This document shows positions 10,577 through 18,854 of a DNA stretch of 53,024 nucleotides, piece by piece. The position numbers and the translations under genes were made by a program. The stretch comes from Coriobacteriia bacterium (GTDB lineage Bacteria > Actinomycetota > Coriobacteriia > Coriobacteriales > Eggerthellaceae). The DNA lies in NCBI GenBank assembly GCA_030526515.1, contig JAUNCQ010000009.1, forward strand, positions 1 to 53,024. Direction: 5' to 3'. The number at the start of each line of letters is the position of its first letter. The first letter of the stretch is position 1. The notes below the pieces were generated by a model. The model ran no database searches, was not told the DNA's origin, and worked only from the letters and a program-made list of their open reading frames with translations.

Positions 10577-10650
10577 TATAATGGGCATTTGCGCAGGGGA
10601 GTTCCTGCGCAAATGCCGTCTATCTACTAGGTTTGAGCCCCTGCGGGGGC
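10577..10650 (+). promoter_or_regulatory. Promoter -10 followed at once by a perfect 14-bp hairpin and a second short hairpin
   Basis: TATAAT at 10577-10582 has no good -35 partner. Immediately after it, 10584-10597 is the exact reverse complement of 10604-10617 with a 6-nt loop. If the TATAAT is used, the transcript would begin within or next to this hairpin. There is no U-tract, so it is probably a 5' stabilising stem or protein site rather than a terminator. GCCCC/GGGGC at 10637-10650 forms a second small stem 16 nt before the next start codon. Confidence 0.5.
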
Positions 10651-10666
10651 GGGAATCGAGGTTCAA

Positions 10667-11155
10667 ATGAGCGAGCTGCTCGCATCCCTGTGGACTCCGC
10701 AGCTGCAGGGCGCCGTCATGGTGGTCGTCATCATGCTGGTCATCCTTTACGTACTGTCCATTGCCTGGGTGGTCCGCGATGCGCACCTGCGCGGTCAGCA
10801 CTGGCAGGTGTGGGGCATCGTGGCGCTGATCCCGCTGCTGGGCGTCATCGCATACTGTCTGCTCCGTCCGCCGCTGCTGCAGATCGACAAGGACGAGCAG
10901 GAGCTGGAGATTGCCCTGAAGCAGCGCCAGCTCATGAAGTACGGCGAGTGCGCCAACTGCGGCTACCCCGTGGAGTCCGACTTCGTGGTGTGCCCCAGCT
11001 GCCACTCCCGCCTGAAGAACCTGTGCCCGGTGTGCCATAAGGCCCTGGATCCCACGTGGCGCGTGTGCCCCTATTGCGCAACGCAGCTGGTTTCGCCCCG
11101 TCGCCAGCAGGCTCCTGCCGCCAGCCAGACCGCATCTGCCCCGGCTCATCGCTAG
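10667..11155 (+). CDS. Membrane protein with C-terminal double zinc ribbon
   Basis: A 162-residue protein. Residues about 15-37 (VMVVVIMLVILYVLSIAWVV) and 48-66 (VWGIVALIPLLGVIAYCLL) are two membrane helices. The cytosolic C-terminal part has four CxxC-type knuckles (CANC, CPSC, CPVC, CPYC), which is a double zinc ribbon of the DZANK type, then an Ala/Gln-rich tail. No catalytic domain is seen. Its role is unknown; proteins of this layout occur widely in Actinobacteria, and the ribbon may bind nucleic acid or protein partners. It stands alone between a promoter with hairpin and a terminator. Confidence 0.85.
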   Translation: MSELLASLWTPQLQGAVMVVVIMLVILYVLSIAWVVRDAHLRGQHWQVWGIVALIPLLGVIAYCLLRPPLLQIDKDEQELEIALKQRQLMKYGECANCGYPVESDFVVCPSCHSRLKNLCPVCHKALDPTWRVCPYCATQLVSPRRQQAPAASQTASAPAHR

Positions 11156-11211
11156 GGTGCAGGCCCTTGCCCGCCCTGTGGGTCGGGTTGGGAGATGACC
11201 TGAATAGCAAA

Positions 11212-11248
11212 GTGCACGTCCCGTTGCGGGGCGTGCACATTTTGTTTT
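11212..11248 (+). terminator. Intrinsic terminator after the zinc-ribbon gene
   Basis: GTGCACG (11212-11218) pairs with CGTGCAC (11232-11238), with an inner CCC/GGG stem, followed by ATTTTGTTTT. A copy of GGGCGAAA begins at 11250, directly after the T-tract. Confidence 0.85.
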
Positions 11249-11341
11249 AGGGCGAAATATGCGTCGGGGAGGGAGGGCGTTGGCCAAGACCCTCCGTCAG
11301 GGATGCGTGCAAGCGGGGTTGCCGCTGCTCTAACGGACTCC

Positions 11342-12313
11342 CTATGCCTGCAGGTAGCGCTGCAGGTCGTCCCAGGATGCGGCAGCGGCCTCCCGGCCCT
11401 GGACGTACAGGTCGAAGAGCTTGTCCGGGTCGGACTCCATGCTGGACACCTCAACGGGTTTGGGCGGCATGATGACGAAGATCTCGCCGTTCTGGTGCAT
11501 GAGCTGGCAGGCGCGGCGGGTGCGGTTGTACTCAAGGTAGCGGAAGTCGGCCCGCTCCACGTACAGCGGGTAGTCCGCGTAGCGCTTGCGCATGAGGGGC
11601 ATGAGGCGGTCGGGTTCCTTTTCGTAGGTTTCGTCCTGGGTCAGCACCACTATGTGCTTGGTGGCGCCGGTCTTCAGGGAGTAGACCAGGGGAATGCTGT
11701 CGCAGGTGCCGCCATCCAGCAGCACCTTGCCGTCCACCTGCACCGGCTGGCTGACCAGGGGCATGGAGGAGGTGGCGATCAGGTAGGGCATGTCGTTTCG
11801 GGCATCCCGGAACTCATGGTAGTCCGCTTCGCCGTAGCGCAGGTCGCTGGACACCGCCACCAGCGTGCTGGGGGAGTCGTTGAAGGCCTGGTAGTTGAAG
11901 GGCATGAGTCGGTTGGGGATGTCGTCGAAGGCGAAGGCGCGGTTCAGGGCGTTGCCCGTGGTGGCGAAGCAGCGCATGCTGAAGTAGCGCGGGTCGTCGC
12001 AGAACGTCATGTTCAGCAGGCAGGTGCGCTCCGGCAGGCCGGCCACGTAGGGGTATCCGGCCAGGGCGCCGGCGGATGTGCCAATGACCTTTTGGCACAG
12101 CAGGCCCTGCTCCATGAAGTAGTCCAGCACGCCAGCGGTGAACTGGCTGCGCATGGCGCCGCCCTCCAAGATCAGGTTGGCGGGGGTCACCGGGTGGCCG
12201 GGCTCCCAGACGGATTCCTGCAGGGGCATGAGCGGCTGGTCCTGCTCCGTGGCCTCCTGGGCAGGGGACGGCTCGGCGGGCTCCTGGGTTCGGTTGCGGC
12301 GGAACAACTTCAT
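11342..12313 (-). CDS. Patatin-like phospholipase family protein
   Basis: Predicted cytoplasmic or membrane-associated lipid acyl hydrolase with the Ser-Asp dyad of patatins. The oxyanion-hole segment LILEGGAMRSQF is followed by the nucleophile elbow GTSAGALAGYPY, and the catalytic Asp lies in LLDGGTCDSIPL. I place the start at the ATG whose complement ends at 12313, because AAGGGAG precedes it at good spacing. An upstream in-frame ATG (12352) lacks a ribosome site. The first 30 residues are charged and low complexity (NRTQEPAEPSPAQEATEQ). At 323 residues it resembles the YjjU/RssA-type bacterial patatins. Physiological substrate unknown. Confidence 0.88.
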   Translation of the reverse strand: MKLFRRNRTQEPAEPSPAQEATEQDQPLMPLQESVWEPGHPVTPANLILEGGAMRSQFTAGVLDYFMEQGLLCQKVIGTSAGALAGYPYVAGLPERTCLLNMTFCDDPRYFSMRCFATTGNALNRAFAFDDIPNRLMPFNYQAFNDSPSTLVAVSSDLRYGEADYHEFRDARNDMPYLIATSSMPLVSQPVQVDGKVLLDGGTCDSIPLVYSLKTGATKHIVVLTQDETYEKEPDRLMPLMRKRYADYPLYVERADFRYLEYNRTRRACQLMHQNGEIFVIMPPKPVEVSSMESDPDKLFDLYVQGREAAAASWDDLQRYLQA

Positions 12314-12499
12314 GTGCGCTCCCTTGGTCGGTGGATTTTCTGTTGGGTTCATTATACGGACCGCCTGCGGGCGTGGTGATTTTACACATAGTCGTTACAA
12401 TAGGGGCTGAAAAACAACCGACGGGGGCACCGGAGCGGGTCTTTCGCCCTGATGATTCGCGTGTTTGCGGCTCTGGACAACGCCCCAGGTAAGGAGCAT

Positions 12500-12811
12500 A
12501 TGATGACTCAGATGGTTACCTCTGCCGACTTCCAGGAGAAGGTCCTGGACAACCCGCTGCCCGTCCTGGTGGACTTTTCCGCCAGCTGGTGCGGCCCGTG
12601 CCGCCGCGTAGCGCCCATCGTGGACGAGATCGCCCAGGAGCATGAGGGCTCCGTGGCCGTGTTCAAGCTGGACATTGACGAAAGCCGCGACATTGCCGAG
12701 CGCTACAGGGTCATGAGCGTGCCCACCCTGATGGTGTTCCAGGACGGCCAGGTGGTGAACACCGCCATCGGCGCCCGCCCCAAGTCCGCCATCGAAGCGC
12801 TGCTGCCGTAG
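12500..12811 (+). CDS. trxA: Thioredoxin
   Basis: Small dithiol reductase with the active site SASWCGPCRRVAP and the cis-Pro motif SVPTLMVF. Two adjacent ATG codons (12500, 12503) follow AAGGAG at 12491-12496; the second has the better 6-nt spacing. At 103-104 residues it is of normal size. The reductase gene starts one base after its stop, so the two are an operon. A TTTCGCCC copy lies at 12442 in the leader. Confidence 0.96.
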   Translation: MMTQMVTSADFQEKVLDNPLPVLVDFSASWCGPCRRVAPIVDEIAQEHEGSVAVFKLDIDESRDIAERYRVMSVPTLMVFQDGQVVNTAIGARPKSAIEALLP

Positions 12812-12812
12812 C

Positions 12813-13739
12813 ATGGGCGCCTTCGACTTTGACATTGCCGTGGTCGGTGCCGGTCCCGCCGGCCTGACCGCGGGCATATACGCCGCCCGTGCGGGCATGA
12901 GCGCCTGCCTGTTCGACTCCGTGGGCTACGGCGGCCAGCTGGCCCAGACGGATTGGGTCGAAAACTACCCTGGCTTCCCCGAGGGCGCCAACGGCTTCGA
13001 CCTGGCTGACAACATGAAGCAGCAGGCGGACCGCTTCGGCGTGCAGGAGATCGACTGCCCCGTGACGGCGGTGGAGCGCCTGGCCGAGGGCTTTCGGGTG
13101 GTGACCGAGTGCGGAGAGCATACCGCCCGTGCCGTGGTGGTGGCCACCGGCGCCCGCCCCCGCAAGCTGGACGTGTCGGGGCTGCTGGAGCTGGAGGGCA
13201 GGGGCGTGTCCTACTGCGCCACCTGCGACGGCAACTTCTTCCGAGGCCGCGACGTGGTGGTGGTCGGCGGTGGCGATACCGCCGTGGCCGACGTGCTGTA
13301 CCTGGCGCAGATCTGCCGCAAGGTGTACCTGGTGCACAGGCGCGACCAGCTGCGCGCGGCGGCATCGTACCTTGAGCGGCTGAATGCTCTGGACAACGTT
13401 GAGCTGGTGTGGAACAGCGCCGTGGCCCAGGTGGGCCAGGAGGGCGGCTCCCTTGCCAGCGTGACCGTGGCCCATGTGGCCACGGGGGAGAAGCGGACCA
13501 TCCCGGCCAGCGGATTGTTCGTGGCCGTGGGCACGGTGCCCAACGCCGAGTTCCTGCAGGGCTTTGCTCCGCTGGACGAAGGCGGCTACGTTGTGGCGGG
13601 CGAAGACGGCGTCACCTCGGTGCCCGGCCTGTTCGCTGCCGGCGACGTGCGCACCAAGGTGCTGCGCCAGGTGGTGACCGCCGTTTCCGATGGCGCCAAC
13701 GCAGCCCAGAGCGCGGTGGAGTACCTGCATACGCGCTAG
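12813..13739 (+). CDS. trxB: Thioredoxin-disulfide reductase
   Basis: FAD- and NADPH-dependent reductase of thioredoxin. FAD-binding VVGAGPAGLTAGIYAAR opens the protein, the redox-active pair is in YCATCDG (about residues 133-139), the NADPH-binding motif is VVVVGGGDTAVAD, and the C-terminal FAD motif is GLFAAGDVR. At 308 residues it matches the low-molecular-weight bacterial type. It is coupled to trxA with a one-base gap. Confidence 0.96.
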   Translation: MGAFDFDIAVVGAGPAGLTAGIYAARAGMSACLFDSVGYGGQLAQTDWVENYPGFPEGANGFDLADNMKQQADRFGVQEIDCPVTAVERLAEGFRVVTECGEHTARAVVVATGARPRKLDVSGLLELEGRGVSYCATCDGNFFRGRDVVVVGGGDTAVADVLYLAQICRKVYLVHRRDQLRAAASYLERLNALDNVELVWNSAVAQVGQEGGSLASVTVAHVATGEKRTIPASGLFVAVGTVPNAEFLQGFAPLDEGGYVVAGEDGVTSVPGLFAAGDVRTKVLRQVVTAVSDGANAAQSAVEYLHTR

Positions 13740-13828
13740 TTTTACATGACGCGGATATGCTGCGCATGGTAAACTGATTCGGTTAAACGTTCATACGAGT
13801 ACCGTATACAGATAGGAGCATCTCAGCA

Positions 13829-14890
13829 ATGCGTGACAAGCTGACCCGAATCATCGACGCCTACGAGGAGCTCGAGCTCAAGATGGGCGACCCGGCGGTG
13901 CTTTCCGATCAGAAGGAATACAACCGCCTGGCCAAGGAGTACGCCAGCCAGGGCCCGCTGGTGGCTGCCGCCCGCGAGTACGTGACCAGCCTTGACGACC
14001 TGGATGCCGCCAAGGAGATGCTGTCCGACCCGGACATGGCCGACTTCGCCAAGGAGGAGATCTCCGAGATCGAGGCCAAGCTGCCCAAGCTGGAAGAGGA
14101 CATCAAGTTCATGCTGATCCCCGTTGATCCGGCGGACGAAAAGGACATCATCGTGGAGATCCGCGCCGCTGCCGGTGGCGACGAGGCGGCCATCTTCGCC
14201 GGCGACCTGTACAAGATGTACGAGCGCTATGTTTCGTCCCGTGGCTGGAAGACCGAGACCATGGACGTGTCCCCGTCCGAGATGGGCGGCTACAAGAAGA
14301 TCCAGTTCAAGGTCAAGGGTGACAAGGTCTTCTCCGTCATGAAGTTCGAGTCCGGCGTGCATCGCGTGCAGCGCATCCCGAAGACCGAGTCCCAGGGCCG
14401 CATCCAGACGTCCACCGCAACGGTGGCCGTGCTGCCCGAGGCGGACGAGATCGATGTGCAGATCAACGAGAACGACCTGCGCATTGACGTGTACCGCGCA
14501 GGCGGCCCCGGCGGTCAGTGCGTCAACACCACCGACTCCGCCGTGCGCATCACCCACCTGCCCTCCGGCCTGGTGGTGCAGTCCCAGGACCAGAAGTCCC
14601 AGCTGCAGAACAAGGTGGCGGCCATGGCCGTTCTGCGCGCCCGCCTGTATGAGAAGATGCTGGCCGAGCAGCAGGCAGCCGAAGGTGCCAAGCGCCTGGC
14701 CCAGATCGGCTCCGGCGACCGTGCTGAGAAGATCCGCACCTACAACGGTCCCCAGGACCGCGTGACGGACCATCGCATCGGCTTCAACAGCACCTACAAC
14801 GGCGTGCTGCTGGGCGACCTGCTGGACGACGTCATCTCGGCGCTTCAGGCCGCCGACCGTGCCCAGAAGCTTGCGGACGCGGTTGACTAA
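13829..14890 (+). CDS. prfA: Peptide chain release factor 1
   Basis: Terminates translation at UAA and UAG. The catalytic GGQ lies in [18 protein letters not shown] (about residue 228), and the class I release-factor fold is complete at 353 residues. The ATG at 13829 follows ATAGGAGCATCTCAGC. prmC, which methylates the GGQ glutamine, lies downstream behind a terminator-like hairpin, the usual gene order. Confidence 0.97.
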   Translation: MRDKLTRIIDAYEELELKMGDPAVLSDQKEYNRLAKEYASQGPLVAAAREYVTSLDDLDAAKEMLSDPDMADFAKEEISEIEAKLPKLEEDIKFMLIPVDPADEKDIIVEIRAAAGGDEAAIFAGDLYKMYERYVSSRGWKTETMDVSPSEMGGYKKIQFKVKGDKVFSVMKFESGVHRVQRIPKTESQGRIQTSTATVAVLPEADEIDVQINENDLRIDVYRAGGPGGQCVNTTDSAVRITHLPSGLVVQSQDQKSQLQNKVAAMAVLRARLYEKMLAEQQAAEGAKRLAQIGSGDRAEKIRTYNGPQDRVTDHRIGFNSTYNGVLLGDLLDDVISALQAADRAQKLADAVD

Positions 14891-14910
14891 TACTTTCAAG
14901 CAATAGACCG

Positions 14911-14954
14911 CAAGGCGAGCGGGACCTGGAGCAAGGGTCCTGTTCGCCTTGTTT
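14911..14954 (+). terminator. Long hairpin between prfA and prmC
   Basis: CAAGGCGAGCGGGACC (14911-14926) pairs imperfectly with GGTCCTGTTCGCCTTG (14936-14951), followed by TTT. It ends only 13 nt before the prmC ribosome site, so it is probably an attenuator that lowers prmC expression relative to prfA. Confidence 0.65.
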
Positions 14955-14978
14955 GGTATGGGGGATAAGGAGCGGATC

Positions 14979-16016
14979 ATGGCGGAAGAGAACACCTGGA
15001 CCATCAAGTCCACCCTGGATTGGTGCGAAGGCTACCTGGAGCGCAAGGGCGACCAGAACCCGCGGCTTTCGGCCCAGTGGCTCATGTCCGAGGCCACGGG
15101 GCTTTCCCGCATCCAGCTGTACGCCAATTTCGACCGACCTCTGACCATGGAGGAGCGCGACGTCATGCGCGGCTACGTGACCCGTCGCGGCAAGGGCGAG
15201 CCCCTGCAGTACATCACCGGCGAGGTGGGCTTCCGCTACATCACCGTGAAGGTCCGCCCCGGCGTGCTGATTCCGCGACCGGAGACGGAGGTCCTGGTCA
15301 GCGAGGCTCTGGCCCTGCTGCCCGCCGCCGAGCGCCGGGTGGCCCGGGACTCCCTGCTAAACGAATACGATGGTGCGGCCCTGCTTGAGGCCCTGGCTGA
15401 GGCCGGGGCGGGGGAGCCTGCGGAAGGGGGCGAAAGCCCCGCTCCCGAGGACGCTCCCGCGTCCGAGGCGACGGAGCCGGAGCCCCTGGTGGTGGCGGAT
15501 ATCTGCACCGGCAGCGGCTGCATTGCCTGCTCCATGGCCTCCGAGCGGCCGGACCTGCGGGTGATCGCAACGGACATTTCGCCCGAAGCGGTGGCCCTTG
15601 CCCAGGACAACGTGGATGCCTTGGGACTGGCTGACCGGGTGACCGTGGCCCAGGGCGACCTGGGGGACGCGGTGGTCGGCGTGGCGCCGGAGCTCATCGG
15701 CAAGCTGGATGTGGTGGTGTCGAACCCGCCCTACGTGCCCACCGCCGTCATGGAGCAGATTCCCGCTGAGGTGGCCGACTACGAGCCTGCCCTGGCGCTG
15801 GACGGTGGCGCGGACGGCCTGGACCTGTTCCGCCGGCTGCTGGTGTTCTGCGGGCAGGCGCTGCGCCCCGGCGGCGGCTTTGCCTTCGAACTGCACGAGA
15901 CTTGCCTGGACGATGCGGCCGACCTGGCCCGCAGCGCCGGCTTTGCCAACGTGCGGGTGGTCTACGACCTGACGAACCGTCCTCGCGTGCTGACGGGCCT
16001 GAGGCCGCTGCAGTAG
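14979..16016 (+). CDS. prmC: Release-factor glutamine N5-methyltransferase with an internal low-complexity insert
   Basis: Methylates the GGQ glutamine of release factors. The N-terminal helical domain (about residues 1-125) ends in the QYITGEVGFRYITVKV and GVLIPRPETEVLV segments typical of PrmC. The SAM-binding motif is DICTGSGCIACSMA, and the catalytic NPPY is at about residue 248. Between the domains, about residues 128-167 form an Ala/Glu/Pro-rich insert (EAGAGEPAEGGESPAPEDA) not found in standard PrmC. It resembles the C-terminal tail of ClpX in this window. The ATG at 14979 is supported by AAGGAG at 14967-14972. The macro/HTH gene starts 22 nt after the stop. Confidence 0.93.
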   Translation: MAEENTWTIKSTLDWCEGYLERKGDQNPRLSAQWLMSEATGLSRIQLYANFDRPLTMEERDVMRGYVTRRGKGEPLQYITGEVGFRYITVKVRPGVLIPRPETEVLVSEALALLPAAERRVARDSLLNEYDGAALLEALAEAGAGEPAEGGESPAPEDAPASEATEPEPLVVADICTGSGCIACSMASERPDLRVIATDISPEAVALAQDNVDALGLADRVTVAQGDLGDAVVGVAPELIGKLDVVVSNPPYVPTAVMEQIPAEVADYEPALALDGGADGLDLFRRLLVFCGQALRPGGGFAFELHETCLDDAADLARSAGFANVRVVYDLTNRPRVLTGLRPLQ

Positions 16017-16038
16017 ATTCGGGCGAAAGGAGCCTGCC

Positions 16039-17031
16039 ATGCCGTTCACCCTTGTTGCCGCGGGTGACCTTACCCATGCTGGCGCCGATGTCCTGGTAGG
16101 GGATGCTGCGGTCGTCGCCATGCCTTCGAGTGTCACCAAGGGGCGGACGATTCGCGTTGCCGTGCCCGCTTGGGGCGGCAGCCGCGACGAGCAGGAGGCG
16201 CTGCGGACCGCCTACGACGACGCCTTGGCCCAGGCCGCTGCCGCCGGCGCGCAGTCCGTGGCGCTTTTGCTGTTAGGCGTTGATGCCGGCGCGTCGGCGG
16301 AGGATTCCCTTGCGGCTGCCCACGGCTCCGTCCGCGGGTTCCTGGAGGCCCACGAGGATGTGGACGTGATCCTGGGGGTGCCCGATCGCCGCTTGCTGCC
16401 AAGCCGTGCGGAGGTCCAGGCGTTCCTCGATCAGGTGGAGGAGCCGCCTGCGCCGGCCGCGGCGTCGTATTCGGGTATGCCTTCGCGGGAGGAGCGCTCG
16501 CGGACCAGGTTCGGCCGCCTGCGCAAGCTTGTCGCCCGCGATCGAAAGGTGCGGGAAGAACCCTGCGACCTAGACATGTACCCGCGGATGGCTGCGGACT
16601 GCTTCTGCGCCCCGGCGGCTGCGGGAGCCGTGCCGGTTTTCGCCCAAGAATGCGAACCCGACCTGGGGGACCTGCTCAGGAACCTGGATGCTGGGTTCTC
16701 GGACACGCTCATGACGCTCATCGATGCCCGTGGGCTGACGGACGCCCAGGTCTACAAGCGGGCCAACATGAGCCGCCAGCTGTTCAGCAGGATCCGCAGC
16801 AACGCTGACTACGCGCCCTCCAAGCGCACGGTGCTGGCCCTGGCGGTGGCGCTGGAGCTGAGCTTGGACGAAACCCGCGACCTGCTGGCCCGGGCGGGCT
16901 TTGCCCTGTCCCGCAGCTGCAGGTTCGACGTGATCATGGAGTACTTCATCGGTCGCGGGATCTACGACGTATTCACCATCAATGAAACGCTGTTCGCATT
17001 CGATCAGCCGCTGTTGGGCGGCAGGGGGTAG
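16039..17031 (+). CDS. Degenerate macro-domain protein with C-terminal HTH-like domain
   Basis: Residues about 1-140 resemble a macro domain. AAGDLTHAGADVLVGDA replaces the canonical GDIT...DAIVNAAN loop, and ALRTAYDDALAQAAAAGAQSVAL matches the helix before the second loop, but the ADP-ribose-binding Asn and Gly loops are not recognisable. Residues about 215-330 are a conserved module (LTDAQVYKRANMSRQLFSRI, then KRTVLALAVALELSLDETRD, GIYDVFTINETLFAFDQPLLG) seen attached to macro or other domains in many Firmicutes and Actinobacteria and annotated as HTH-like. A regulator or sensor of a nucleotide signal is a plausible inference. RBS AAAGGAG at 16026 abuts a GGGCGAAA copy. The MBL gene follows after 3 nt. 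Confidence 0.75.
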   Translation: MPFTLVAAGDLTHAGADVLVGDAAVVAMPSSVTKGRTIRVAVPAWGGSRDEQEALRTAYDDALAQAAAAGAQSVALLLLGVDAGASAEDSLAAAHGSVRGFLEAHEDVDVILGVPDRRLLPSRAEVQAFLDQVEEPPAPAAASYSGMPSREERSRTRFGRLRKLVARDRKVREEPCDLDMYPRMAADCFCAPAAAGAVPVFAQECEPDLGDLLRNLDAGFSDTLMTLIDARGLTDAQVYKRANMSRQLFSRIRSNADYAPSKRTVLALAVALELSLDETRDLLARAGFALSRSCRFDVIMEYFIGRGIYDVFTINETLFAFDQPLLGGRG

Positions 17032-17034
17032 GCC

Positions 17035-17856
17035 ATGAAGGTCACGGTTCTGGTAGACAATCAGGCGGGCTGCGGCCTGCAGGGCGAATGGGGCCTTAGC
17101 GTCCTGGTGGAGCAGGGGCAGACGCGGGTGCTCCTGGACGCGGGCGCTACGGACCTGTTCGCGGAAAACGCCCGTGCCCTGGGGATCGACCTGGGGAGCG
17201 TGCAGGCGGCGGTGCTGTCCCATGCCCATTTCGACCATGCCGGAGGCATGCGGGCGTTCTTCGGCGCCAACGACCATGCGCCGTTCTACGTCCAGGAATC
17301 CTGCGGGGAGGACTGCTACGCGGAGCACCCGGAGAAAGGACTGGAGTACATAGGCGTGCCCAAGGGCGTGCTAGGGGAGCACGCCGACCGCGTTGCGCGT
17401 GCAGGCGAAAAGGTCCAGGTAGCGCCGGGCTTCTGGCTGCTGGGCCACAGCACGCCGGGGCTGGAGGAGGTCGGCCGCGCCAGCCATATGCTAGTAGGGG
17501 AGCCAGGCTGCCTGCGCCCCGATGACTTCGCCCACGAGCAGAGCCTGGTGGTGGAGCTGGAGTCCGGCGGCATTGCCGTGCTGAACAGCTGTTGCCATGC
17601 CGGCGCCGACGTGGTGGTGCGGGAGGCGCAGCGGGCCTGGCCCGACCAGCCCGTGCGCGCAGTGGTGGGTGGCTTCCACCTGTACGAAACGCCGGAGCCG
17701 GAGGTGCGCGCCTTTGCGCAACGCCTGAGGGAAACAGGCGTGGAGCTGGTGGTGACCGGCCACTGCACCGGCCCCGAGGCGCTGGGCGTCCTGACCCAGG
17801 AGCTGGGCCAGGACGTGGTGTGCCCCCTGAGCTGCGGATTGGCCTTCGAGCTGTAG
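17035..17856 (+). CDS. Metallo-beta-lactamase-fold hydrolase
   Basis: The metal site motif is LSHAHFDHAGGM (about residues 60-71), with later metal ligands in GCHAGAD-like NSCCHAGADVVV and VVTGHCTGPEAL. The N-terminal VTVLVDNQAGCGLQGEWGLSVLVE and the C-terminal layout match the group annotated as 7,8-dihydropterin-6-methyl-4-(beta-D-ribofuranosyl)aminobenzene-5'-phosphate synthase-like MBL proteins, known from methanopterin work but widespread in anaerobes without that pathway. True substrate unknown. It lies 3 nt after the macro/HTH gene and is co-transcribed with it and prmC. 273 residues, full length. Confidence 0.85.
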   Translation: MKVTVLVDNQAGCGLQGEWGLSVLVEQGQTRVLLDAGATDLFAENARALGIDLGSVQAAVLSHAHFDHAGGMRAFFGANDHAPFYVQESCGEDCYAEHPEKGLEYIGVPKGVLGEHADRVARAGEKVQVAPGFWLLGHSTPGLEEVGRASHMLVGEPGCLRPDDFAHEQSLVVELESGGIAVLNSCCHAGADVVVREAQRAWPDQPVRAVVGGFHLYETPEPEVRAFAQRLRETGVELVVTGHCTGPEALGVLTQELGQDVVCPLSCGLAFEL

Positions 17857-17879
17857 GGCCTGGCTCCGTCGCGCGGCCC

Positions 17880-18650
17880 TTACCCGCGGGCGGCGTGGTC
17901 CCGATCGACGGAGTCGCGCCAGCTGCTGCCGGCCAGCGCCATCCGGGCGGCGCGGCGGGGTGCTGCGCTCATGTCCGCGGTGGCGGCGCACACGGCCTCG
18001 TACATGACGGCGCTGCCGGCGGCGTCGGGCACGTAGTTGGCGGCGTACTCGGCCCCGATGCCGATCTTGCCAGCCTCCTCCGCCGCGTCGATGTTGGCGC
18101 CCAGGAACAGGTAGCTCCAACCCTCCTCCTCGGTGGCGCTGATCAGGCGCTTGACCTGGTCGTAGTCGTAGGTGCGGCTGGCGTTTTCGTACCCGTCGGT
18201 GGTGATGACGAAGATCAGGTTGGCGGCCTGGAACCCTGCCGGCTGGTATCCCTGCACCTGCCTCACGTGGGAGATGGCGCCGCCCACCGCGTCCAGCAAT
18301 GCGGTGCAGCCACCAGGCTGGTAGTCGTCTTCGGTCAGGTCGGCCGCCTGGGCAATGTCCTGGCGGTTCACCAGCACCTGCGCCTCATGGTCGAACAGCA
18401 CCACGGTGACCAGCGTGGGCACGCCGCCCTTGCGGTGCTTGTGCAGCAGCGCGTTTATGCCGCCGATGGTGTCGGACTCCATGCCGGCCATGGAGCCGCT
18501 CTTGTCCACGATCAGCACCAGCTCCGTGTAGTCCTGCGCCGGCGACGGGCTGGCCGCCGGGCATGCCGCCCACGGGTCCCGGCCCGCTGCGTCCTTGCCC
18601 CACGTGGCGCCCTTGCCCTGCTTTGCCTGCTTGCCGAAGAACTTCATCAT
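17880..18650 (-). CDS. von Willebrand factor A domain protein
   Basis: The N-terminus (MMKFFGKQAKQGKGATWGKD) is basic. The VWA domain begins at about residue 42 with LVLIVDKSGSM, an intact MIDAS DxSxS metal site (Asp49). The later MIDAS residues lie in GGCTALLDAV (Thr) and FVITTDGYENAS (Asp). No signal peptide is seen, so it is probably cytosolic, like TerY- or YfbK-type VWA proteins that assemble partner proteins. Start chosen at the ATG whose complement ends at 18650, because GAAAGGA lies at the right distance. It is divergent from the DUF262 pair and shares a 204-nt intergenic region with it. Partner unknown. Confidence 0.85.
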   Translation of the reverse strand: MMKFFGKQAKQGKGATWGKDAAGRDPWAACPAASPSPAQDYTELVLIVDKSGSMAGMESDTIGGINALLHKHRKGGVPTLVTVVLFDHEAQVLVNRQDIAQAADLTEDDYQPGGCTALLDAVGGAISHVRQVQGYQPAGFQAANLIFVITTDGYENASRTYDYDQVKRLISATEEEGWSYLFLGANIDAAEEAGKIGIGAEYAANYVPDAAGSAVMYEAVCAATADMSAAPRRAARMALAGSSWRDSVDRDHAARG

Positions 18651-18798
18651 GACCGTTCCTTTCGTCCTGAATCCTGCGCCCGTCCGTGCGGCGGGCCCCT
18701 GTGACGCCACTTACTTTACGGAGGGCGAAAGGCTCCTAGGTAAACTGCCGGTTGACATTCGACGGAGCTGCCGCGCCGTGCTCGCCAGGGTGCGGCTG

Positions 18799-18807
18799 TG
18801 GTACAAT
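18799..18807 (+). promoter_or_regulatory. Extended -10 promoter for the DUF262 pair
   Basis: TGGTACAAT is an extended -10 element (TGn plus TACAAT) 47 nt before the GTG start at 18855. No good -35 is present at 17 nt. TTGACA at 18752-18757 is too far away for this -10. A GGGCGAAA copy lies at 18723 in the same divergent region. Confidence 0.55.
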
Positions 18808-18854
18808 GTGCGGCAGCAAATGCAAGCGCAAGCCCCGCTACCAAGGAGGTACCC

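Noticed and set aside
18752-18757. TTGACA upstream of the DUF262 pair as a -35
   Set aside because: The only good -10 (18802) is 44 nt away, far outside the allowed spacing.
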